From Tanypteryx hageni (lineage: Eukaryota > Arthropoda > Insecta > Odonata > Petaluridae), in the NCBI GenBank assembly GCA_028673005.1, contig CM054117.1, positions 33,328,561 to 33,392,560 of the forward strand: a stretch of 64,000 nt of DNA, read 5' to 3'. A program made the translations under genes and the position numbers. This document shows, piece after piece, positions 39,001-51,000 of the stretch. How positions within the stretch are numbered: position 1 is the first letter of the stretch; each line of letters begins with the position of its first letter. The notes below the pieces were generated by a model. It saw only the letters and a list, made by a program, of their open reading frames with translations, was not told where the DNA came from and ran no database searches.

Positions 39001-42000
39001 TTTACGGGTAAAACATCCACTCTTAATGCTGATTATTTTCCCGAGATCACCTTGGATGCTGATAAAAATTATAGCATAGGATGTGTGAGTTTAGAAACTT
39101 ATTATACAATACCTAACGTGTTCGATGGGAACAATATCTTCCACTATGGAAGCGGAAATTCTGTGGTAATACCAACAGGAACATATGAAATTGATGATTT
39201 AAACGAATATTTACAAAGTGTTTTAGGAAAAGATGCAATAAAGATCGAAGCAAATAATAATACTTTACGTTCAGCATTGACTTGTAACTTTGAGGTGGAT
39301 TTTACTAAACATGGTTCGATAGCATCACTTCTCGGATTTGCGAAGAGAAAATTGGAAGCAAAAGTAAGACACATATCAGACAATATTGTAGACGTTTTTC
39401 ACGTAAATGACATTCTTATCGAATGTAACATTGTAGAAGGTTCGTATAAAAACGGTGAGAATGTGCATATATTACATCAGTTTTTTCCTGAAGTTCCACC
39501 GGGGTATAAAATAATAGAAAGACCTAGTGAGATAATTTATTTGCCTGTGAATACCAGAACGATAAACAACATCACTCTCAGATTGTTAGATCAAAACGGA
39601 AATCCAGTAGACTTCCGCAACGAAACTATTACAATTAGATTACATTTAAAGGAAAATGGGTCTTGATTTTACTCGAAATCCTTATAATCGCGGTGCGGCG
39701 ATGAGATGGATTAGTACACCACGTACTGCTAAACCGTTATCATCTAATAACATACAGTTTCTAGAATCTCTCGGGTTCCGTCTGCATCCGAAATGGATAT
39801 ATTAAATATAGACTCCAGTGCGCGTTATGATGAATCAATAACTTCCATCGAGTACCATACTCATCATCCTTACACACAATCAAAGTTCGATTACAATGAT
39901 GAAATTCGTATGGTAGTTCAAAATCAATCTGATTTTATTCTTCCAAGTCAAAGTCACATCTATATAGAAGGTCATATTACTAATGAAGATGGATCCGGTA
40001 TAGCATCAACCACCACGCTTGTAAATAATGCTTTCTATCATCTTTTTTCTGAGGCTCGTTATTGTTTAAATGGTGCTGAAATAGACAGCGTGAGAAATCC
40101 AGGAGTTACCTGCACTCTCAAGGGTTATGTTTCACTAACAGATAGTACATCGAAAGGATTACTAAATGCAGGATGGGTAATCCCCGGAAAGTCGAGCGAG
40201 GTATTGGAAGATGGGAATTTTAACGTTTGTATCCCGCTGAATACAATGTTTGGGTTAATGGAAGATAATGATAAGATTTTTATCAACGGAAATCATGAAC
40301 TCATTTTAATCAGAGCACGCACTGATGATAACTGCTACGTATCTACCAATAATGTGAAAGCTAAAATTACAATTGATAAAATTTGTTGGAGAATTCCATA
40401 TGTTACAGTATCCGATAAGCAGAAATTACTTTTACTCAAACGTATTGATCAAAATAAACCTATTCAGATAACGTATCGACGCTGGAAACTTTCATCCTAC
40501 CCAGAATTACCGAGAAGTGAAAAACAGACTTGGGTCGTAAAGACAACCTCTCAGTTTGGTAAACCTCGTTATGTTATATTCGCATTTCAAACATCACGGA
40601 ATAATATTGTACAGCGGGATAGCAGTGTTTTCGACCACTGTAATTTAAGAGGCATTCAAGTTTTTCTCAATAATAAAAGTTTCCCCTACGATGTATTAGA
40701 TTTAAATTTTAGCAAGGGGCAGATAGCTGAGCTTTACAATATGTACGCAAAATTTCAGAAATCATATTATGGAAATGAACCAAAACCTTTGTTGTCACGT
40801 GATCAATTCGTTAATATCGCACCTATCGCAGTCATTGATTGTTCGAAGCAAGATGAATCAATCACTTCAGGTGCTGTAGACGTTAGAGTAGACTTCGAAT
40901 CAGAAACAAATTTCCTATCTAGAACTAGCGCTCATTGCTTAGTGATCAGTGATGAGTCATTTTGGTATGATCCGCTGACTGGCTCAGTGAAATTTGCAGG
41001 ATGATAAATATAGTGCGATGATACTTTCCACCATCAGTAGCAAACATGAATTCAGCTATTGTTGACTTCAATCTTGACAAAGATGCATCGGGACGTTTTT
41101 TGTTGCGAGAATTATCCATAATCTCATTAAACACCTTTGCAAGTCAACATTGGATTTTTAAAACGCCTAAGTTGGAAAATCATTCAAATAGCGTCAATGT
41201 ATGGACCACGCAAGAGTATCATGCTATAGATGAGCATATTGGCGATGTGGAATATGATATGGCAGAATACATATTGAAGGAATATACAAGGCCATTCGAT
41301 TACATCTTTACTAAAGGAGTGGAAAAGTGTAAATTTCTAAGAAAGGCCATCCATTCGCAAATTAAAAATGTCTATAACTTAGATGACTTCGACTGCCCTG
41401 CACTAGAGAAGCTGAATAAGAGAATTGGTACTGAGTGTATTTACCATTTTCGAATAGATATGCCAGATATTTGCTCCCACAGTCGGGCATTTTCTCTCGC
41501 TGAATGGTGTCGTCTCAATTTAAGTGACATTAATTTATTGGAAAGAAGTGCACGCATAAAGACATTCAAGGAATGGAAGAATACATCGGTGTCTCCTGAG
41601 AATCTCGCCGAAGCCGGAATGGTGTACTGCTGCGGAACATACGATACAGTTCAATGTGTTTACTGCGGATTGCGGATGACACAGTGGCGTGAAGGTGATG
41701 TACCACTAGATGATCACAGAAGAGAAAAACGCAATTGTATCATGTTTGGTTTTTCATGTTGTGATGAAACTGATTAAGAATGCATTTTTTGTCAAGATGA
41801 TATTGATTGAATAAAAAAATAAATCGATTTTTAAAATTTTATCATGTTTTATTTACTTGATAAAACCCATCCCGACCGTAGAGGTCAATAACCTATCCTT
41901 ATCCATTTTATTTCACCTCCCAATCAACCTTCGACAAGTTAAGACCTGCTGATTCCTCGAGAGAGTTTCTCATACGTTGAATCATTTAGATCTGAGATTC

Positions 42001-45000
42001 GATAGAGGACAGAGGTGCACATAAATCTTCTACGCATCAAAACGCTCTCCAAAGGTAATGGATATAATTAATATTTGATATTATTAGTATATTATAAATC
42101 TAAGAAATTATTGATTGGAAAACAATTACATTTCAGTTAAGGACTTAAAACAACTTGCAATTATACATAAAGTTGAATCAGTTATTCGGACCTATCATGA
42201 ACATAATTGGAAGTGGGTCAAGAGACCAGATCTGAAATTTATACCTATTGATTACATTGAATTGTATCATCCGCATGATATGGAAGATATGACGACTACA
42301 TGTCACGAAATACAAAAAATGGAAGAATGGTATGAGAGGGAACGACAATAAACATCATCTGCCTACTCGATGTTGTTTCATTTTGAATCATTTCAACCGT
42401 CCCCACCCCACTCAGAACCGGTTTTTCTTTACCTAAAAGTTGGTGACCTACTTAGCTCGTCGAAAACCTGCTTAGAAGGGTAAACGACCGACCGAAGACA
42501 CGCGCTGAGGAGAAACCAAAACACACGCAGATGTAAATATTGGAAGGCCCTATCCCCTCCACGGGTCAACGACTGGCGCAGAAGCGAAAGGGTCATTCAA
42601 CTTTCACTTGGCTACACCATATCGCACTAACTCATACCAAACAGGTAAACATTGCGAATATCAACAATAACGCAAAACCAATACCATTACCTTACACAAT
42701 ATCACCCCCATTCGAATATAAAAACACGCAATGACCGAAACAGACCTACCACTAGGTCAATGACTCTGCAAAATCACATCTTTACACTTCATCACACACC
42801 TCTATCATACCCACAACAAGGCCAATGACCGAAACAAACCTACCACTTGGTCAATGACTCTGCAAAATCACATCTTTACACATACACACCTCAAACATGT
42901 AAACATTGCGAAAATTAGGGTCAACGAATGACGCAGAAGCGAAAGGGTCATTCAACTTCCATGCGAATATCAACAATAACGCAAAACCAGTACCATTACC
43001 TTACACAATATCACATCATTCCACAACATCATCGCTAAACACACGCAGAATCACACCTGAATCATACACACAACCAGGCCAATGACCACACTAACGCAAA
43101 ACCAATACCATTACCTTACACAATATCACATCATTCCACTACATCATCGCTAAACACACACAGAATCACACCTTAATCATACACACAACCAGACCAATGA
43201 CCTACGACAAGGACTTACGCAGAACTCAACACGGTCAGTTCACACACGTATTCGCCAATTCAATATTCGCCAATTCACAGACTAGGTTGTCCCAATCCCC
43301 GCTTTTTAACAAAATCCCACCTACATCATACACACTACCAGGCCAATGACCCAACCAGACCTACGACAAGGTCAATGACTTACGCAGAACACAACACAGT
43401 CCACGTATAGGTCAGTTCACACACGTATTCGCCAATTCATGGTCAAGGTTGTCCCAAAAGCCGCTTTTTATTCCTACTCTAAACTTGGATTTGAACATAC
43501 TGGAATGTAATTTTAATAGACAATATGTTCTGTGATAGCTTTACTTTTCATCCAAAACTACACTTAAGCGCTTTTTGTAAAATTTTGAAAATATTCAGCC
43601 AAATTGATTTACTTGTGTTTTATGAGCAGCTAAAAAAATTGGGGATGCGAGAACACAACATAGTGTTAATCACGCTTATCGTTCGTATGACAAAATTTCT
43701 AGTTTTCGAAACGATCAGAAATGAAATGCCGGGAGATGGTAAGAAAGAAAATGAAACGTTTACATTCATGTCGGCCTTTATTGTGAAACGCGAGTTTGCT
43801 CGGGAAAAAGTTCCGCGGAATTTTTCTTGTCTGTAGAGTAGGAGAAAATTTGATGCCATAAAAAACGTTTATTCGTGACACTTTAGTGAGACTCTTCTAT
43901 TAAATTCTTTTATGTACCCGTTGGTAAAAGCGTGAGTTTTATGCTTTGTCTCGCTAAGCGTGTACTCAGCCAATACGCCCTGCATTAACGCAAGTGGTCA
44001 TAAAATTTATTTTGGATTGATTGACCATTGTTTACTGTGACACATAATGGGTCAATTTGCACCCGCAGGTAATTTTAACTGTGTATTAACCGCTATTAAA
44101 GGAATAGAGGATGTCGCTCGGCCTTCTAAATAGGCATAATGTGAGAGACGGGAGCGATTTGACCGCTTTGACTTTCGCGTATCCCTCGAAGCGCTTCTGG
44201 TATTTTTGGACAAAATTGATATTTAGGTTAAAATGATACATATGGTTATCCATATTAGTATATACTAATTTATTATATCTGTAATTGCATTTATGATGCG
44301 ATTGGATCATTTTATTTGTTTTCAGGTTTACAGCGTTTGATTTCTTTGAGATTATGATAGTAACTTAATTTGTCACGATAGAAGTGTATTTGATGTTAAA
44401 ATACGATGTATTATCGGTCTTAGATTCGCAACTTGCAATCCTCCATTTTCCGATAAATAGACAGCTGATGTTTGTAATAGATAGGTCGCAACGCGCGTAG
44501 TTTTTCTCGATCATATTCTCTGGTCACGTGCGAATTGTGATTAGCCAGTTAAGTGCGACAATACCTTCCTGGTTTGGAAGGTTAAATGAGAAAAGCATGA
44601 GATGAAGGCGGAGAACTGTGGAGATGATGGCATTGAATGAAACGGCGTTCAGTTTGAAAGGCAGCGGCTTGCCAGTTGGTGGTATTCTGCGTATGCAGTT
44701 TCTGGTGAGTTTCCAATTTTTGTTCATGTTTATCGAGGTCCAAAAATTCGTTATCACGTTCGGCAACAAACTCGCGTTAATTTACTTTTAGGCGTTCTTT
44801 GCCAGCGAAACGATAGTAGCGGAACGCCTTATGGGCACGTCGCGTCCGTCCGTCAGTATGCTTAATCTCCGAAACTACTGGGCGGATTTTAATTAAATTT
44901 TATATTAGTGATCTTTATTAAAATTTATCGATAAATTTTGATTTTCGGCTGCATCCGTCAGAACTACCACTTCATGTAAGAGCTTAAATAAACATACTCG

Positions 45001-48000
45001 TATCTCGTTAAATGACATCCGTTAACCAACAATTAAACACCTTATTTTTCTCTCCCTAGCTCTTATATGATCTGTAAGGTATCGATTAAATAATTTATTC
45101 GGATATAGGACAACATTTACCACAAAAAAGTTCGCTGGACCATATAATTACAACTTAAAGTTTCGGAGATAAAAACTCAAGAACCTCCGAATCTTTTCAT
45201 ACCGTTTTATACGCCTTTCTCATAAAGAACACATTTGAAATCTCTGTGTACTCCATTTATGAAGTATACTGTTCCTTCTTGTTTAATTTCGATCGTTTTA
45301 ATTTTTTGCATTCATCAACATCTATACTAAATGGTTTGTAATATTTTTTTCAGAATCTTATGGGGAAAAAACTTGATGTATTCCTTTTTCTCTTTTTAAC
45401 TATTAATTGAGAAATTGTTTATATTATGACAAATTAGAAATAATCCAAGAAGTTATGAATTATACTTGTATTTAAAGCAGTTCTAAAATTTGTCAAATTT
45501 TTACTTTGATTTGGGTTCAAAGGTGGAGTTTTGAGTATCTTTAATTAAATGGATTGTTAAAATATCATATTCAACACTACATTCGATAGTTCAGTATTTA
45601 TAAATTGAAAAAAAAACTTTGTTTAAATTAGCATTTTGTTAGATGTATACAATTTTTGTTTGTAATTTATCTTGGAATTTATTTATTTTTTTGTGATTGA
45701 ACAAATAGGTATTCCACTTGAGAGACATCCGATGGGAGAAGCCACAGTTCCTTTCAAAATCTTTCCTTGGCTTCGTCACTTTTAACATAATCAATTACTC
45801 ACTCCTGCTTGGGGAATTCATCACTACCCAAGTAGCCAATGCCAGCCTTGAGGAGAAGGTGAGAGATATTTATGGGATTTTATAAATGATTGATTAATAA
45901 TCCTTATGATTTTTTCAAATTTTCCATTTTAAATGTAAATTGTAAATATATTTGTGATTTGCAGAGTTATTAATTTTTTTTTTCAGAGTTTTTATACGCA
46001 TGTTTTCAACGGATGCTATGCTGTTCTCCTTTTCATCAATGTGATTTTTTTCCTCATATATGGGGTGGAAGTGTACTTTAAGGTGAGTTATCTACATGCT
46101 GTTTGTTGAAATTAATATTGCATGTTGTTTGCTTGAATCTCTGGAGTAAGTTTTTATTTATTTGAAAGTTTATAGGCTCGCATGTTTGGATAACTTTCGT
46201 TTTGGATTAAATGTTGTGAACTTACTTTGCTCGTAATAACTAAATGAGGTTAAGCTGAGAATTTTTACAAAATTTTGTTTATTGTATACATTTTTTATTT
46301 AATTTCAATTACAAAATTTTATTTACTACTGGTACCCGCAAAAACTTTTGCGAAGTCGGTCAGAAATCTGCATGTTTAAAAGTCATCTTAGATAGGAAAA
46401 TAATGATACACACCAATTATTTTCAATGTTTAATGTTATTAATGCTTTAAAATTGTTTCTTGTTATTGAAATATATGCAATTTTTTCAACACAAATTTTT
46501 TTGTACTTCACAATGTTACTTTTCATTTATTAATGATAGCCTACATTCTCCTTATTAAGTTAGACAGATGGTATTTTGAATGTGATGTTCGTTTTTATAA
46601 TTTATATGTGCAATTTTAATTGCTTCTCCCTTACGAAAAAGGTAATATTCCAGTATTGAAATAAAGAAGGATGATTTTTTTCTTTTGTGCGATCGTTAAA
46701 AACACCCACAGTCCACACGCAGTTTATTGAATGATAATTATCAGCAATTTCAATCGTTGCAATTTATTAAGTTGGACATTGCTACAACAGTAATTTTGAT
46801 GCTTCATAAAAAGTGGGAAGCAAATAACTTAATTCTTTCATCTATTTGAAGGCTAATGCTAATTCAATATCCAGAAAGAGTATGAAAAAGCCATAAAATT
46901 TTGAAAAGAAATGTGTATTTCTGATAGATTCTTCTGTGAAACATCAAAACACCACAAGAATAAGATATTTTGTCATTTTAGCCATTGAATATAATGAAAA
47001 TGGAGAAAATTGATCCATATTTTCGTATTTTAATGAACGAAGGAAAAAATCTTGCACCTTGAAGAATCAAAAATCCTGTGTAAACTTATGGGAAAAGATA
47101 ATCGTCTCCTAGAGTTGAACCTGCAACAGGAAATAGTTTTTCTGGGCTCTCCTAGTTGGCAGAAACAAAATGTTTACAGCATTTGTCTATGATAAACTGT
47201 CCAAGAGATAAAAGGGGAGACAGACAGACATTGAATAATTATGTATAAAAGATAATATGTATAAGAATATAAAACTGGTTTTATTTCCATTATATCTATT
47301 TCTGAAATTGAAATAAATAAGTATTTTACATTTATGCTGCACTATTTACTCATGTAATTGCTGCAATTTTCTCAGAAATTTCAGTCGGTTATTTATCATG
47401 TATTCATAAAAAGTTTTAGAATACTAAAAGCATTACTAAAAATTATAAATATATGAGTAACAATATAATCATACTGCGTGGATTATGGAATGGAGACATG
47501 GCAGAGTATCTCAAAATGAAAACTATATTTTCTCAAATAATAATGTCCCGAATAATAGAAATATATTATTTTGTGTTGTTTACCAGGTAATTCTTGGGTC
47601 ATATTTTAGGGCAATATTGAGGAAAAAATAACATTAATGCATCATATGTCAACTTAAAAATAGTATGAAGTAAGTTGCCGTTTTATAACATCATCTAATA
47701 CAGTTCTATATATCTTTGAAGTTGATGAATCTTCTTAATAATCATTTGAATGTTATATCTATGTCTATTGTAAGGTGTGTTACCATAGGATTATTTGGTA
47801 TCTCTGTTTTAGAGAATGAAACAAAAAACACATTCCATCCAAGTTTTCTAGTATAGCATACACAACTGATCTTTGAATATGAAGAAAGTTTTTTGGTATA
47901 TTATAAATATATGTTCAAACATTTTTTTGTTTAACAGCAAAGATAATGGAGAGAAAAATAAATTTCCTGTTTATATAAAATTAATGCTCAGCACAGTTTT

Positions 48001-51000
48001 GCTAGTCGTATTTTGAATTTCCTTTGATTTATTTGGCCTTTTTAAAATTGAAGAAGTGATGTAAACTTCATTGTTGATGAAAAAATAGTTATTGGATAAA
48101 TGGATTTTTATATATTATTCTGCTGTTAGCCCCTTAATTATTTGGGTATGTATTAGAATTGAGCCATACAATACCTAGATTTGTAATTCTTAAAGTCCAG
48201 TAGTTAGTATTATTGCTTTCTTGCTGAATTTAGTATTTCCATAGCAATTCATGGGAGTTTAAATATTTATGAAGTAATTTCATTAGTTAATGCAATTTTG
48301 AGGGAGTATATTAGATGGACTCAGTTGCTAAAAACTTTTGCCATGCATGGTTTTAGTGATTCAGTGTCATTAGGCTTACTGATTGGTGCAATAAAAGCAT
48401 GCATAGTGAGAGAGAATGTATGAAAATGCATGAACACACCACCCATGATCCTAAATAACACAGGTACGAGGAGGCTTCCTATCTGAGCATGAGTCCACTG
48501 TCACCGGAATTGCTACAAGCAGCAGGACTCCTCAAGATGAACGTGTTGATCCTATAAGGAAAGCCTCGATACCAGGCACAGAAGCTGCAGGACTACAACC
48601 TGAGGACCCTAAGAGTACACCTTTGCCAGGTTGTGCCACTGCTCCACTTGTTGGAACCCAGGCATGTATAAATGACACATTCAACCTTTTCTGCCATTAT
48701 AACAGTAACATACTAATGGAAAACTTTACATAGTGTGGAGGGTATATTATTCAGAAAATTATTCTCCTGGCTGTATCAGTTCCTTAGAAGCTAAGTAATT
48801 TTTTGCCTTAATATTTATTTCCTTTTAATGTGATGTAAGTATGGCTGAGAGCATGCCTGAAGAATGATTTCAGTATTGGTGCTTTATAATGGTCTGCATA
48901 AAAAATTATCTTTTTTTGGATTTCTATCTTTGGCATTCATAAAACTTTGTGTAAAATTAATTGAAACAGACTAGCCATATGTTCGTAGCAGCGATGACGA
49001 ATGTACTGATAAAAATAGGTGGTTCATTATTTGCTTAATCTAGTTCTTTCATTTTGTATGCATGTGAAATGTACAATTGTTCACTCAATGCATATATCCT
49101 TTGTGTTATTTACCTTTATTGACTAGATATCAAAGATTCATTATCTTTCAATTTGTTATGTAATACCAAATATTTAATGTTTTTATTGAATGAACTTGTG
49201 GGTTCTAACATAAACTAATAGAAAGACAACTGTTACTGTCATGGTTTTTATGAATTAATTTATTGTTAAAGTACACTACCTTTTTGAACTTCATGTCCTT
49301 GGGGTTCGCAAATTTGCACGTTGCAACAAAACATTTTATGACCATTGCTTATGTTTTGTGCCGATTATTTGCATTTCACATCATGCATTTGTGATGCCAG
49401 CAAGCGTGAACTCCCTCTACTTTTTTGTTTCAAAGTTCAGTTTAAACTTTGGTGCCCTAGAATAGGACATTATATTATATTTATAATGCTCATTATTAGT
49501 AGTTTTCGAAGTAAACAAATGTGATAACTCATGACTTAATTATTTTATAGCTGTTTAAACTTCACTGCCAATGCTGCTATTTTCAATGATGATACTTTAG
49601 TTTAAAATTTAAAGAAATGCAATCATTTTTTAATGTAGGAAATGTTATTTTGTATTGTTAGGTTTTCATTTTTTATTACAAGTTTTTCATGTAAATCTAA
49701 AAATTGCTATCATCATGTATTGTACAATTTTGTGGCGTTTTTTGAATGTGATTGCTAATAGAAATGTTACCACTTGAATGCTTCATTTTTATTTTATTAC
49801 GCATCAGTTTTCCAGAAAATTATTCCTGAAGTTCAAAAATGTGGTGTACTATGAATATTAAGTTTTTACCTGAACATGATAGATCAGTAGCAAAAGTGAA
49901 GTGTGGCATTTGCATGACAACAGTGTTTCATGGGCAGCCCAAGAAATTTTGGTGGCCCAAGCGAGATAGCATTCGATTTCCCACCCCCATAATTGTTGGT
50001 TGAGATATTTTCAAAGTACATGTTAATTTATTCATAACTCGATAAAAATTATTAATAATGAAAAAATTAAGAGAATGCCATGAAGATTTCAGCCTGTTCC
50101 CTGATATAAATTGGTATCCAATATTTATTCACTTGCAAGTAATGCATAGATAGATAATTGGAATAGCTGGCATGGGCCCAAGGTTAGGCATTACTGGCAC
50201 CGTTTGGAATATTTACTCTGTAAATATGAAGAAAGAATAAAGTAAAAACTTAGTAACAATTTCACTTTGAAAAATTACTTTAATATGACCTAGGTTTTAT
50301 TGCACTGCAACATCATCAAATGTGACAACAATGGGTATATTCATATATTTGGTACCTGATGACATTAAAAATACAATGAAACCTAGGCCACATCAAATTG
50401 AAATTGTTTCTAGTATTTTCTTCTTTCATCATCCAGGATGGAAAATTGAATGAAGTTGAGCCAAACATTATTAATTTCATTGTAAATATGAAGTTTCTTT
50501 TGAGGAGGATAATCTCATATATGGAGTTGTTTTATGTTCAGGTAAATACAGTGTTTAGACTAATATATGTATTTTTCAGGCATTCCTCAGTTACATTTTT
50601 TTAATGTTTCATCTCCACATGGATAACAACAACCAAATCCATTAACAATATTATTATTAGGGCTATGAATTTAAAATCATTTATCTTTAATTTCATTATG
50701 TATATTAATATCAAATGATAAGAAGTAATGCAAAATATTTTTCTACTCTGCATAAAATCCACAGGTTGTGCTGTTTCTTCTGAGAAGCTCAAACCGTATC
50801 TTTGTTACTGTAAGAGTCTTTCATCAAATTGTCCTCCCTAACATTTAGATAGTTGAACTAAATACAAACAGTTAAAAGTAAAACTCCTGGTGTCTTTTTG
50901 CATAATTGTATTTCTGATTACTCCTATCTTCTTTTGGGTTACAACTACATGCATAGTCTTTTTCTGACGGCAGTTTCGCTGCCATTCCAGCTATCATCTT

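Larger units (their letters stand above)
26689..43478. mobile_element. complete Maverick/Polinton of adintovirus type (endogenous virus-like element)
   Basis: The element is 16,790 bp, begins AG and ends CT, has 1,079-bp inverted ends and a 6-bp target duplication. It codes for both transposition (integrase, protein-primed DNA polymerase) and virion functions (packaging ATPase, protease, penton-like and hexon-like capsid proteins, phospholipase A2 protein). This gene set, with the PLA2 and PolB types seen, is that described for adintoviruses. Gene order from the left: unknown (-), GADD34-like (+), small (+), small OB-like candidate (+), PolB (+), integrase (-), fibre-like (-), conserved unknown (-), ATPase (-), PLA2/protease (+), penton (+), 49-residue protein (+), MCP (+), BIR protein (+), small right-end gene (+). 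Every main frame is open except the protease start, discussed separately. Whether it still forms virions cannot be told from sequence. Confidence 0.95.
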
